Assembly (NCBI GenBank): GCA_000158155.1
Contig: DS999409.1
Coordinates: 107,101-171,100 of the forward strand
DNA length: 64,000 bases
Direction of reading: 5' to 3'
Origin: a gamma proteobacterium NOR5-3
GTDB lineage: Bacteria > Pseudomonadota > Gammaproteobacteria > Pseudomonadales > Halieaceae
Below the pieces are notes generated by a model. The model searched no databases, had not been told where the DNA came from, and saw only the letters and a program-made list of their open reading frames with translations. Position 1 is the stretch's first letter. Each line of letters opens with the position of its first letter. Position numbers and translations under genes: made by a program. Below are positions 16,349 to 25,134 of this stretch, piece after piece.

Positions 16349-17328
16349 GGGTGCTTTGCCGCTTGTTGCTTTGCGAGCGTCGCCCAGTTCTTGAGAGGCT
16401 CAGCATCGTATTGATAGATCCGCAGCCAGTCATAGCGTGCGCGCATCGGGTAACGGTTTGCATGCTTATTGCCACCAAAGACGTCCTGAATATCGTCGTT
16501 GGGAATCCAGAAGTTCATCATGACGTCCGTTAACTGATGCGGTATGGGAGTGGGCTCCAGCTGCGGTGCTATACACATCGGATCGCAGTCTATGTCGTCG
16601 GCGGTGAGCGTTTTGACGAGCTGGCCGTCTACGAACCAGCTAATACGGGCCGGTAGCCACTCAATGGCATATACGCGCCATCTATCCACCGGGCCTATAT
16701 CGATTTTGTCTTCCCAGGCGCCAAAGCGCCGGGTCTCCCCCCAGCTAATGGTATCGAGCCCGTAAATCAGATTGGCCTGAAACTTATCGGGTCGGCCCCC
16801 TTCGAGCTCAATGTCGATTTCTTCCCACCGACGGACATCCCGATCACTGCTCTCATTAACATAGGTGAACAGTGAGGAGATGTACCCGGAAGCGGCATGA
16901 CGGTCAGGTGCTTGCATGCGCGTCTCGATGCGGCCGTACCGCAGGCGCAGTTCCGGGCGAGTACGCACTTCGCCACAGACGTAGTCGTAGGCCTCTTTTG
17001 TCTTCTGATGATCCTCGGACCAACCCTTGGGAACATGCTGCTCATCGACGAGGAGTTCCAGGCTGCCATCTTTGATTTGCACGGCACGATCCTGAAAGCG
17101 GCACATGGACTCAGTACCGACGGCGCCATCGCCTTTGGCCCATATCGCTTCATTGAATGAATCGAAGCGCTCATCCAACACCAGTGAGAACCCGGCGTAA
17201 GCGCCCGTATAGCCGGGATAGGCATCAGGTGAGTTTGTATCGACCATGACGGTACAGCTGCCGAGTGCCAGCGGCAGCATAAGGCTGGCAAGGCTCAAAG
17301 CTGCCCGCGGGTATTCCAGCTTTTGCAC
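16345..17328 (-). CDS. Glycoside hydrolase family 16 lipoprotein (beta-glucanase/laminarinase-like)
   Basis: A lipoprotein signal (SLMLPLALGSCTVM) precedes a GH16 jelly-roll. The catalytic block EEIDIELEG near residue 170 holds the nucleophile and acid/base glutamates around the central Asp. YGRIETRMQAPDR and VYAIEWLPARISWFVDGQLV are further GH16 signatures. The GTG at 17328 is chosen because GAGGGA sits just before it; an in-frame extension would overlap the CoA-ligase promoter. Length (327 aa) is normal for the catalytic domain without binding modules. Likely substrates are beta-1,3/1,4-glucans such as laminarin. It heads an apparent operon with HAD phosphatase, ATP-grasp ligase and DUF5916 genes. 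Confidence 0.88.
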   Translation of the reverse strand: MQKLEYPRAALSLASLMLPLALGSCTVMVDTNSPDAYPGYTGAYAGFSLVLDERFDSFNEAIWAKGDGAVGTESMCRFQDRAVQIKDGSLELLVDEQHVPKGWSEDHQKTKEAYDYVCGEVRTRPELRLRYGRIETRMQAPDRHAASGYISSLFTYVNESSDRDVRRWEEIDIELEGGRPDKFQANLIYGLDTISWGETRRFGAWEDKIDIGPVDRWRVYAIEWLPARISWFVDGQLVKTLTADDIDCDPMCIAPQLEPTPIPHQLTDVMMNFWIPNDDIQDVFGGNKHANRYPMRARYDWLRIYQYDAEPLKNWATLAKQQAAKHP

Positions 17329-17433
17329 GTGGTTCCCTCTTTTGAGCTGAATGTCTAGTATAGGTGAGCTGAGTTTTAGTCGGGATCTGCGCCACCTTGC
17401 TAATGTTGATCTTAAAACAATAAGGACAAGTGT

Positions 17434-18993
17434 ATGTATTGCCTCACCGAATTTCTCAAATCCAATGCCCGGGCAACGCCCACTGCTACAGCGACCCGTC
17501 ATCTTGGGCGGAGCCATAGCTGGATTGATATGCAGGCACGGGTTGCGAGTCTTGCCGCGGCGCTGAGGGGGATGGGCGTCGAGCCGGGCGAGCGTGTAGC
17601 GATTCTGGCGCTCAACAGTGATCGCTATCTGGAGTACTACTTTGCAGTCTGGTGGGCCGGCGCTGTGGTTGTGCCCATGAACACGCGGTGGTCTGAGGTA
17701 GAGAACGCCTATGCGCTAAAGGATGCGGGTGCCACGGTGCTGTTTGTCGACGACACTTTTGCGCCTATGTTAGATGCAATTACCGCGGATGTTTCCCTGA
17801 AAAGTGTCGTGTTCACGGGGGAGGGTCATAGGCCCGACGGGACTTTGGATTACGAGACTTTGATAGTCGAAAACGAGCCCTGTGAGGACGCTGAGCGCAA
17901 CGGTGATGATCTGGCGGGTCTTTATTACACCGGAGGGACTACCGGCTTCCCAAAAGGGGTGATGCTGTCGCAGCAGGCGCTCTGGTTCAACAATCTGAGC
18001 GTGAGCAGTGCTTCAAACTACCTTTGTGGTGATGTGTATTTACATGCCGGGCCTATGTTTCACCTCGCCGATGGCGCGTTCTCCGGCGCGGCTTGTACCG
18101 GTGGGCTCTGTCATACGTTCCTGCCAGCTTTTGATCCGGTAAAAGTCATGGATTTGATCGAAGGCGAGCAAATCACACACACTCTTATGGTGCCCACGAT
18201 GCTGGGCATGTTAGCGAACCACCCGGATTTTGATCCCCAGCGTTTGCGAACGCTGCGCAGTGTGGCCTACGGGGCGTCACCGATGCCCGAAGGCCTCATG
18301 CTCAACCTGCTGGAGGTCCTGCCGTGGATTGGTTGGATGCAAGGTTACGGACAAACTGAGATGGCCCCAATCATTACACTGCTGGCGGCCGAGAATCACA
18401 CGCTCGAGGGTCCGCATGCGGGCAAGTTACGTTCTGCCGGTCGAGCGGGACCGGGCGTGGAGATTCGTATTTGTGACGATCAGGGCAATGATCTACCCAA
18501 TGGTGAGGTCGGTGAAATTGTGGCGCGCTCGCCGGGCTCTATGCTGGGGTACTGGAATCGACCCGAGCAAACAGCGGATACGCTCAAAGATGGCTGGGTA
18601 AACACAGGTGATGGCGCCTACCGCGATGATGATGGCTTTATCTTTATCGTGGATCGCTTGAAGGACATGATTGTCACCGGCGGCGAAAACGTGTTTTCTG
18701 CTGAGGTAGAAAACGCAGTATCTACGCACCCTGCGGTGGCCGCGGTTTCGGTGATTGGTATTCCCGACGAGAAGTGGGGAGAGGCGGTTCACGCGATAGT
18801 GATTCTGCATGAAGGTCAGACTGCGACGGCAGAGGAGTTGCTGGAACATACCGTTCCTGTCATTGCCAACTACAAGCGCCCGCGCTCCATCAGCTTCCGT
18901 ACCGAGCCTTTCCCATTGTCCGGGGCCGGTAAAATCCTAAAGACTGAACTGCGTAAGCCCTTTTGGGATGACAAGGATCGCGGCGTGAGCTGA
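17434..18993 (+). CDS. Acyl-CoA synthetase (class I adenylate-forming enzyme)
   Basis: A 519-residue ANL-family ligase. Motifs in order: LYYTGGTTGFPKGVMLS (P-loop), QGYGQTEMAP (adenine site), GWVNTGDGAYRDDDGFIFI (ribose-binding Asp) and DRLKDMIVTGGENVFSAEVE (hinge), with the catalytic lysine in SGAGKILKTELR. This is the set for fatty- or aromatic-acid:CoA ligases; substrate length is not readable from sequence. It is transcribed alone, divergent from the GH16 gene with 105 bp between the starts. Confidence 0.9.
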   Translation: MYCLTEFLKSNARATPTATATRHLGRSHSWIDMQARVASLAAALRGMGVEPGERVAILALNSDRYLEYYFAVWWAGAVVVPMNTRWSEVENAYALKDAGATVLFVDDTFAPMLDAITADVSLKSVVFTGEGHRPDGTLDYETLIVENEPCEDAERNGDDLAGLYYTGGTTGFPKGVMLSQQALWFNNLSVSSASNYLCGDVYLHAGPMFHLADGAFSGAACTGGLCHTFLPAFDPVKVMDLIEGEQITHTLMVPTMLGMLANHPDFDPQRLRTLRSVAYGASPMPEGLMLNLLEVLPWIGWMQGYGQTEMAPIITLLAAENHTLEGPHAGKLRSAGRAGPGVEIRICDDQGNDLPNGEVGEIVARSPGSMLGYWNRPEQTADTLKDGWVNTGDGAYRDDDGFIFIVDRLKDMIVTGGENVFSAEVENAVSTHPAVAAVSVIGIPDEKWGEAVHAIVILHEGQTATAEELLEHTVPVIANYKRPRSISFRTEPFPLSGAGKILKTELRKPFWDDKDRGVS

Positions 18994-19058
18994 GCTAAAA
19001 GGCTGAGCCGATAATCAGATATCCTGGTATGCAACATCCGACTTTTGAAGGCAGCGCA

Positions 19059-19514
19059 ATGAAAATTAATCAGCGGCGCGCTCCATCGATATTATTAGTT
19101 GTAGCGCTGTTCGCTTCACTTTCTATTGCCGCCTCTGAAGATGGTGACGGAAATGGTGGTTGGCGTCTTGTGAACTACTGGTCCGAGTGGTGTTCGCCTT
19201 GCCGTAAAGAAATCCCCATGCTCAATGCGCTGAGTGAGGAGCTCGCAGCGAATGGTGTGCAGCTTGTGGGCGTAAACTTTGATGACGACTCCCGGGAGGT
19301 CACGCTCAGAATTGCCAGTGTCCTGGGCATTCATTTTCCTACGCTGACTCGACAGGAGGTGCATGACGCCGCAATGCCTGCGCCCAGTGTTATGCCCACA
19401 ACCTATATTGTGTCGCCGGCAAACGAAGTGGCGGCCACGCTCATTGGCCTGCAGTCGCGGGAGCAGATTGTCGAGAGGCTATCCCGGCTCGGTCTTTTGG
19501 GGGACACACCTTGA
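19059..19514 (+). CDS. TlpA-like periplasmic thiol-disulfide protein
   Basis: A 151-residue thioredoxin-fold protein with a Sec signal (SILLVVALFASLSIAASE) and the active site WSEWCSPCRKE, cysteines 45 and 48. LVGVNFDDD and PAPSVMPTTYIVSP carry the central strand and cis-Pro typical of TlpA/ResE. The ATG at 19059 has GAAGG 7 nt upstream and starts the signal peptide; an upstream ATG at 19029 is less likely. It is followed at once by the Cys-rich beta-propeller gene and, after a 92-bp gap, by a second TlpA-like gene. Confidence 0.85.
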   Translation: MKINQRRAPSILLVVALFASLSIAASEDGDGNGGWRLVNYWSEWCSPCRKEIPMLNALSEELAANGVQLVGVNFDDDSREVTLRIASVLGIHFPTLTRQEVHDAAMPAPSVMPTTYIVSPANEVAATLIGLQSREQIVERLSRLGLLGDTP

Positions 19515-19522
19515 GCTGCCGG

Positions 19523-20752
19523 ATGAACCCGAGCCGACGTTGGTTGTCCGGGTCTGCGCAAGCTGTCGTTCTAGTTTGTTTGGCGGTGATGAGTACCGGG
19601 CATGCGGCAGCTGCTGGGGAGTATTCAGGACAGCCGCAAATCGAGGAGCTGCCTTCGCCCGCCGGGCTTAATAGTTCGCTGTCGCGAATCAGCCGGGATG
19701 AGTTGGGCAACGTGTATTTGTCCTGGGTGTCTCAGGATGATGCTCACACGCAGCTTGCCTACGCCCAGCTGATTGATGACAAGTGGAGTGAGCCGCATAT
19801 AATCAGCGAGGGAGCTGGCTGGTTTGTGAATTGGGCCGACTTTCCTGTGCTTTCCATGAATTCGAACGCGGGCGTTGCCCACTGGCTGCAAACCAGTGGC
19901 GAGGGCAGCTATGACTACGACGTAGTAGCGAGCTTCTATGACTCAGCTGTGGAGCAATGGGGCGAAGGTGTTGCGGTAAACCGCAGTGGCGTGGCCGCGG
20001 AGAACGGCTTTGTCTCCATGTTGCCCATGGGCGACCAGCAAACGCTCATCGCCTGGCTGGATGGACGCAACACCAAAACACAGCCCGAGCCGGGTCCCAT
20101 GACACTGCGCGGAGCTGTGTTTGATGCCTCGGGTAATAATCTGCGGGAGTGGGAACTCGATCAGGCCACCTGCGACTGCTGTCAAACCAGCGCCGCGATG
20201 ACAGATGCCGGTCCGGTGGTGGTGTATCGGGATCGCAGCGCAGATGAAGTGCGGGATATCGCCATCGTACGTTTTATTGACGAGAGTTGGACGCCACCTG
20301 CAATCATCCACAGGGACGACTGGCAGGTTGCGGGTTGCCCGGTGAATGGACCGGCTGTGGTGGCCAGTGGCAATGTAGTCGCCGTGGCCTGGTTCACTGC
20401 CAAGGACGATGCTCCCAAGGTGCAGTTGGCGCTATCGACAGATAGTGGCGCGAGCTTTTCTCCCCCTACGCTTGTGGCGGGGCCAAAAACTAATGGTCGT
20501 GTCGATGCGGTGATGCTCGCTAACGGCGAGGTGGTGGTGAGTTGGCTGGATACGTCGGCTACAGAGGCCAGGATTATGCTTTCCCGCTTTAGCTCCACGG
20601 GGCAGCCAGTCGACAAGTTCGAGGTTGCCAGGACCAGTGCTTCACGTCGCAGTGGCTTTCCCATCATCGAGAGTGTGGACAATACGGTGTACCTGTCATG
20701 GACCGATATTGCTGATACCCCGGCAGTCAGAGTGGCACGGGTCAATTTTTAG
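19523..20752 (+). CDS. Exported sialidase-fold beta-propeller protein with TCDCC motif
   Basis: A 409-residue exported protein (signal AVVLVCLAVMSTGHAAAA) with repeated short strands of the form GNVYLSWVSQDD, QTLIAWLDGRN, NVVAVAWFTAKDD, GEVVVSWLDTS and NTVYLSWTD, i.e. a BNR/sialidase-like propeller. It lacks the sialidase arginine triad as far as I can see. Its unusual feature is a cysteine cluster: Cys217, 219 and 220 in TCDCCQT and Cys272 in GCPVNGP. Similar TCDCC propellers are annotated as 'exo-alpha-sialidase', probably wrongly. Being enclosed by two TlpA-type reductases points to a thiol-redox or metal-binding role. The start at 19523 is 9 bp after the preceding stop (a TTG at 19511 is also possible). 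Confidence 0.75.
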   Translation: MNPSRRWLSGSAQAVVLVCLAVMSTGHAAAAGEYSGQPQIEELPSPAGLNSSLSRISRDELGNVYLSWVSQDDAHTQLAYAQLIDDKWSEPHIISEGAGWFVNWADFPVLSMNSNAGVAHWLQTSGEGSYDYDVVASFYDSAVEQWGEGVAVNRSGVAAENGFVSMLPMGDQQTLIAWLDGRNTKTQPEPGPMTLRGAVFDASGNNLREWELDQATCDCCQTSAAMTDAGPVVVYRDRSADEVRDIAIVRFIDESWTPPAIIHRDDWQVAGCPVNGPAVVASGNVVAVAWFTAKDDAPKVQLALSTDSGASFSPPTLVAGPKTNGRVDAVMLANGEVVVSWLDTSATEARIMLSRFSSTGQPVDKFEVARTSASRRSGFPIIESVDNTVYLSWTDIADTPAVRVARVNF

Positions 20753-20844
20753 AAGTATCCCGAGGCAGGCGGTGCTACGCAGCCAGCGATAATAATATTC
20801 GTATGGTTTAGGATTATCCTCAAAGAACTATCAGGTAAACGCTC

Positions 20845-21369
20845 ATGAAACGATTTTTCGCTGCCGTTTTGCTGACTCTCCTGGCCGGCCAAACGTTTGC
20901 TGTTAATCAGGGTGACCTTGCGCCGTCCTGGTCCGGCACAGACTTGATTACCGGCGATACCGTTGCATTTCCCGAAGTGCTGGACGGAAAACCTGCGGTA
21001 ATACTGTTCTGGGCCACCTGGTGCCCCTACTGCAAGGCTTTTATGCCCCGAGCTGCAGAGATTCAGTCTGAGTATGCAGCGGCGGGAGTGAAGATAATTG
21101 GCTTGAACCATAAAGAGCGGGGCTATGGTGATGCGGCGGCCTACGCCAAGTCCCTGGGCTTTCCACTCATCGCCATTGCGGATGCGGATGCTATCGGCGA
21201 TGCCTGGGCCATCGACTTCATCCCCGGACTATTGGTGGTAGACGGTAGCGGGAACATTGCCTATCGCCGTCGCAGCACGAATATGCCTGCGGGCCAGAAG
21301 GTGTCACAGATATGGGCGAGCGAAGTGCGCGCGGTGCTGGATCAGCTGTTGGCGGCTAAGGCTAAGTGA
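20845..21369 (+). CDS. TlpA-like redoxin, second copy
   Basis: A 174-residue secreted thioredoxin-fold protein: signal AVLLTLLAGQTFAVN, active site FWATWCPYCKAFMPR (cysteines 60 and 63), IIGLNHKERGYGD and FIPGLLVVDGSGNIAYR with the cis-Pro region. Sequence differs clearly from the first TlpA of the cluster (CPYC against CSPC), so the two may have different redox potentials or partners. It starts 92 bp after the beta-propeller gene and is followed by a GC-rich stretch with no clear terminator before the convergent GST-like gene. Confidence 0.85.
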   Translation: MKRFFAAVLLTLLAGQTFAVNQGDLAPSWSGTDLITGDTVAFPEVLDGKPAVILFWATWCPYCKAFMPRAAEIQSEYAAAGVKIIGLNHKERGYGDAAAYAKSLGFPLIAIADADAIGDAWAIDFIPGLLVVDGSGNIAYRRRSTNMPAGQKVSQIWASEVRAVLDQLLAAKAK

Positions 21370-21406
21370 TCCGGGGCCCTGAGCCCGGGAATCGGGGTCC
21401 TGGGCG

Positions 21407-22339
21407 CTAACTTTCTATCGCGGCCTTGAGTGCATAACCGCTGCGCGGAAAATGCACATGCAGGTCACCGAACCGCTCTGTCTTGCGGGCAAGGATGACG
21501 CGCTCCCTTGTGACCGCCGCTAAAGTGCCTGTTACTGGCACCACGCCGTAGTCTGTTGGCCGGATCTCAATAAACTGACCAAGTTCTAAATCATCGAGTG
21601 CTTCGCTTGCAGGCAGTGCGCGTGGATTTGCGCCACGAGCCGCGTCGAAGGCCTGGTCCTGGGTGATCTCGTGACGTTCCCCGTGACCAAACTGGCTGAC
21701 GCTCTCGTACCAGTCGCGGGTTTTGCTCGCAGCTGGCGGCAAATTGCCGCTGCAGCTTAGATGCAGCCAAATGGGGTGATATACCGCAAAGTCGGCGATG
21801 CCCGGAGCGTCACCGTCAATCCAGGACTGTGTAGCCAACATGTTCTCAAGAGTTTCAAAGAGATCGCCCATGATGCCCTTGGAATCCGCCGCGGCTTTGG
21901 GTTTGCTGGTACCGCCCTTTAAAAAGCCGCTGCGATCCTTGATGAAGCGATAGGCGCCCAGGGGGCCGAAACCTTTGAGAAGGGTGCCAAGAAGACTGAG
22001 TGTGGGGACAGACGTGATGGCCGCAAAAAACGCCTCGCTCTCGGCATGGCGCATGAGCTCAAGCGCGGCGCCGCTTGTACGATAAGGATCAAGAGACGGG
22101 TTTGTGTTCGCGATAGCAATCTCTTGAGCGATGAGCGCGGTGTCACAGAAGATATCGGCACCACGCTGCGCAATAGGAATGCGGCGGTAGCCTCCGGACA
22201 AGGGATCGATATTGGGCCGCGGTGGCCACGCCGGAGAAATAAGCGAGCACCAGCTGCTGTGGGTATAGCCAAACATCAGACGAATCTTCTCGGCGTAGGG
22301 TGAGCTTTCGTAATGATGCAAAATCATAGAATCGTCCAT
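21407..22339 (-). CDS. Glutathione S-transferase-like protein with C-terminal extension
   Basis: The N-terminal 80 residues are GST-like (MILHHYESSPYAEKIRLMFG, IFCDTALIAQEIA), and WIDGDAPGIADFAVYHPIWL is the helical C-terminal GST half. The protein is 310 residues, about 90 longer than ordinary GSTs. The extra tail (LGQFIEIRPTDYGVVPVTG, VHFPRSGYAL) looks like a small beta-barrel domain that I do not recognise. A GST joined to such a tail is found in some proteobacterial 'GST N-terminal domain' proteins. Substrate unknown. It is divergent from the FG-GAP lipoprotein gene with 79 bp between. Confidence 0.78.
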   Translation of the reverse strand: MDDSMILHHYESSPYAEKIRLMFGYTHSSWCSLISPAWPPRPNIDPLSGGYRRIPIAQRGADIFCDTALIAQEIAIANTNPSLDPYRTSGAALELMRHAESEAFFAAITSVPTLSLLGTLLKGFGPLGAYRFIKDRSGFLKGGTSKPKAAADSKGIMGDLFETLENMLATQSWIDGDAPGIADFAVYHPIWLHLSCSGNLPPAASKTRDWYESVSQFGHGERHEITQDQAFDAARGANPRALPASEALDDLELGQFIEIRPTDYGVVPVTGTLAAVTRERVILARKTERFGDLHVHFPRSGYALKAAIES

Positions 22340-22418
22340 AACGCAGTCCTTTTTTTGGTCCCGATTGGCTCATGGTTTTCGAGACTGTGCCCGTCTGTTG
22401 CACTCTATACTATTGGCT

Positions 22419-23639
22419 ATGAGAAAAGTTCGCATACCTGCCCTTTGTACGTTGACCATAACTGTCGTGTTGGTCACCGCCTGCGATGTAACCCGGATGA
22501 TTCCCGCAAAATCCGGTGCTCGCTCATTTGAGCGTAGCCTGGCTTTAGAAGACACCGCCTACTCGTCGGCGAACGTCAGTCTTGGGGATGTGAATGGCGA
22601 TGGCCATCTGGACGTAATTTTGGTGAAAGGCCGGCACTGGCCCCTTGAGAATCAGCTTCGATTAGGTGATGGCAAGGGAGGCTTTGCAGCGTCTTTGTCC
22701 GTAGGTCCGGGTCCTGATCGATCTTACACGGGAGAGCTTGTTGATCTGGACGGGGATGGAGATCTGGACATGGTCGTGAGCAACGACTCGCCCGATCCCA
22801 AGCGCGTCTTACACAACGATGGCGGTGGACGGTACAGCGAGGTTCAGCAATTCGGCACACCAGCCTGGAATACTCGCCATGTGTCTGTGGCGGACTTAAA
22901 TGACGATGGGCGTCCCGACGTGATCGTCGCAAATCGCGGCGGGTCCCGGGGCACCGAGAGCTTTGTGTGTTTTGGTGCAGCCGACGGCTTGCTTCAACAT
23001 CCCTGCACTGCGGTGTACCGCGGCTCGGCGACCACCATCACGCCTGCGGACATGGATGGGGATGGTGATCTGGATTTGGTGATTCCCCACCGGGACGGCG
23101 GTCAAAGTGAGCTGCGTCTTAATAATGGCACGGGTGATTTTGCAGCTCGCAAAGCGTTTGGGCCCAAAAGTGTAGGATACCGATCTGCTGCCGTCGCTGA
23201 TTTTAATGACGACGGATTCATGGATGTGGCGATCATTGCTCCGGGTTCGCGCACGGGAATGGAGACTCCGGGCCCGGATGGGGGAAGCGGTGTGATTGCC
23301 GCACCTGGCAGGGGGATTTTTTATGGAGGACCGAATGTCGAGTTTGATAGCCTTCAACTGCTGAATGAGTCAACGGAGCGGCCTTACTCCATACTTGCCA
23401 AAGACGTGGACGGCGACGGCCGAACCGACTTGATTGTCGGTCATGTCGAGGCCCAGCCGGTGGTCTGGTTCAATGAGGGGTCGCGTAATTTTACGCCGGT
23501 AAGTTTTGGCGATGATCAGGGCACGGCTTACGGGTTTGCCGTGGATGACCTGAACGGTGATGGACTTATGGACATTGTTGTTGCCCGGTCGGATGCATCC
23601 AACACGATTTACTTTGGGGGCAGAGAACCAGGCGAGTAA
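22419..23639 (+). CDS. FG-GAP/VCBS repeat lipoprotein
   Basis: A lipoprotein (LTITVVLVTACDVT) of 406 residues made of seven calcium-binding FG-GAP/VCBS blades. The loops are GDVNGDGHLDV, DLDGDGDLDMV, DLNDDGRPDV, DMDGDGDLDLV, DFNDDGFMDV, DVDGDGRTDLI and DLNGDGLMDIV, at near-regular spacing, enough to close a beta-propeller. Such proteins act as Ca-dependent surface adhesins or as binding modules of enzymes; there is no catalytic domain. The ATG at 22419 begins the signal peptide. It faces the c-di-GMP genes tail to tail. Confidence 0.85.
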   Translation: MRKVRIPALCTLTITVVLVTACDVTRMIPAKSGARSFERSLALEDTAYSSANVSLGDVNGDGHLDVILVKGRHWPLENQLRLGDGKGGFAASLSVGPGPDRSYTGELVDLDGDGDLDMVVSNDSPDPKRVLHNDGGGRYSEVQQFGTPAWNTRHVSVADLNDDGRPDVIVANRGGSRGTESFVCFGAADGLLQHPCTAVYRGSATTITPADMDGDGDLDLVIPHRDGGQSELRLNNGTGDFAARKAFGPKSVGYRSAAVADFNDDGFMDVAIIAPGSRTGMETPGPDGGSGVIAAPGRGIFYGGPNVEFDSLQLLNESTERPYSILAKDVDGDGRTDLIVGHVEAQPVVWFNEGSRNFTPVSFGDDQGTAYGFAVDDLNGDGLMDIVVARSDASNTIYFGGREPGE

Positions 23640-23670
23640 GCTGAGCAATAACAGCGGGAAGCGAGCAGCA

Positions 23671-24348
23671 CTAGGCCGTAATCACCCGGTTTCGACCGGC
23701 ATTTTTTGCACGGTATAGGGCGTCGTCGGCAAGCTGCGATAACTCTTCGATACTCTGGTGCGCCGACAACAGCGCAGCTACGCCAATACTGACGGTAAGC
23801 TTTATTTCGTGTTCATTTAACACAGCGCAGCTTTCGGCGATGGCGCAACGCATACGCTCTGCAAGCGCGTGCGCCTGCTCCAGACTCGTGTGAGGTAGCA
23901 GCACAGTAAACTCCTCTCCACCCGTACGGGAGACCAGATCATATTCCCGGGTGACGCTTTGGCAGAGTTCGGCCACTTTTTTTAGCGCCAGGTCACCTAT
24001 GTGGTGGCCGTATCTGTCGTTCACCGCTTTAAAAAAGTCGATGTCTACGGCCATCATGGATAGTGGAGCGCCCGTGCGTTGCGAACGTTGCAACTCCTTT
24101 TGACCCTCGTCCTGCAATAGCCTGCGATTGGCTACACCGGTTAACGGATCGTGCAGTGTCAGTTCCCGCAACTCATCTTCCATCAACTTACGGTCGCTGA
24201 TATCCGTGAGGAAGATCACTGAACCCCTGAACTTTGCAGACACGTCAAGCATGGGTGTTTGTGACAGCAGGAACTCATAGTTATGTCCGTGCAGCTCCAA
24301 GGATACCTGCCTATGGACAGTTTGATTTTCGTTATCACCCGTTGCCAA
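23671..24348 (-). CDS. GGDEF diguanylate cyclase half (after in-frame amber codon)
   Basis: This 225-codon frame begins with the end of a PAS domain (HNYEFLLSQTPMLDVSAKF, VIFLTDISDRKLMEDEL) and carries a full GGDEF domain: HDPLTGVANRR, MMAVDIDFFKAVNDRYGHHIGD, SRTGGEEFTVLLPH. The active site is GGEEF, and the inhibitory site RxxD (REYD) is exactly five residues before it, so a catalytic, product-inhibited cyclase is predicted. It is in the same frame as the upstream 261-codon piece and is separated from it only by TAG at 24349-24351. A TTG follows the TAG directly, so re-initiation is possible, but the PAS fold would be cut. Most likely it is the 3' half of one gene. Confidence 0.75.
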   Translation of the reverse strand: MATGDNENQTVHRQVSLELHGHNYEFLLSQTPMLDVSAKFRGSVIFLTDISDRKLMEDELRELTLHDPLTGVANRRLLQDEGQKELQRSQRTGAPLSMMAVDIDFFKAVNDRYGHHIGDLALKKVAELCQSVTREYDLVSRTGGEEFTVLLPHTSLEQAHALAERMRCAIAESCAVLNEHEIKLTVSIGVAALLSAHQSIEELSQLADDALYRAKNAGRNRVITA

Positions 24349-25134
24349 CTAGTCCTTGAGCGCCGGTAAATGATCGGTGATGAGACTGCCCAGTAAAGCG
24401 TTTACTTCAGATGCGCGATCGTTCTGTGCTGCAGACTCACCGTGCTTTAAAAGGTTACTTGCAACCCGGGCTCGATAATATAACTCGCCGCTGGCCGTCA
24501 GCGTTCCTGAGAGCATGGACATTGCCGCACCATTAAGATTAATGAGGCGAAGCTCCTCGTCGATAAGGAACGCCGGGTCTATGAGACTTTCATAAGCGGT
24601 GAGATAAAAGTTTTTTTCGTTGGTGATTTCGCGATTGGCCTTACTGAGCTCATCGATAACCGCATCGAGCGGCGACGCATTCCAGCGGGTTACCAAGGCA
24701 ATTTCGAACAAATCAAAGCATCGGTGGATAATATGGCGTGCCTCAGCCCGGTCGTGATGGGGCTCCACCTGTTGTTCCACAAGGTCAAGATACGCCTGGC
24801 GATAATACTTAAACAGCCCCAGAAACATCCCCAGATTCACCCCGCGCTCCCGGTGTTTGAGCGCTTCTTCTACGGCAAAATCTGCTATGGAATTATCGGC
24901 GTAGCGTTCGTTAGCCGTGAACTCGATAACAGGGTTTTCAGCGCCCTCGAGCGTCTCAACCAGCGCTGCGCTCAAACCGGCCACGGATAGCTGCCAGGCA
25001 CAAATCAAAGTGGACGTGTAAGGCGTATAACTTTGCTGTTTGGCATAGTGGAGCACCCGCTCCATCAACCATTGCTCTCCCTCGAGAAGAATTTTGCTGA
25101 CAGACGAGCCTACATTTCCAAGTGTGGGGTTCAT
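24349..25134 (-). CDS. Sensor half of the interrupted PAS-GGDEF protein
   Basis: 261 codons from ATG 25134. Residues about 1-165 form an all-helical domain (LEGEQWLMERVLHYAKQQ, VNLGMFLGLFKYYRQAYLDL) that recalls RsbRD-type N-terminal sensor domains, though I would not assign it firmly. A linker follows (DELSKANREITNEKNFYL), and a PAS domain starts (LIDPAFLIDEELRLINLNG) and is cut by an amber codon at the end. Without the TAG the frame continues into the GGDEF half for a 487-residue protein. A start further upstream would overlap the CheB/CheR gene and is rejected. Likely partner or former partner of the CheB-CheR-GGDEF-EAL protein, 122 bp upstream on the same strand. Confidence 0.7.
   Translation of the reverse strand: MNPTLGNVGSSVSKILLEGEQWLMERVLHYAKQQSYTPYTSTLICAWQLSVAGLSAALVETLEGAENPVIEFTANERYADNSIADFAVEEALKHRERGVNLGMFLGLFKYYRQAYLDLVEQQVEPHHDRAEARHIIHRCFDLFEIALVTRWNASPLDAVIDELSKANREITNEKNFYLTAYESLIDPAFLIDEELRLINLNGAAMSMLSGTLTASGELYYRARVASNLLKHGESAAQNDRASEVNALLGSLITDHLPALKD

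Noticed and set aside
19523..20752. True exo-alpha-sialidase
   Set aside because: The Arg triad, Tyr/Glu pair and canonical SxDxGxxW boxes are not present; only one loose STDSGASF box is seen.
21370..21406. Terminator between TlpA-2 and the GST-like gene
   Set aside because: The CGGG...CCCG pairing is short with an 8-nt loop and there is no U tract on either strand.
23671..25134. Two independent genes for a sensor and a cyclase
   Set aside because: They are in one frame without any intergenic base besides the TAG codon, and the PAS domain straddles the stop, so a single interrupted gene is the simpler reading.
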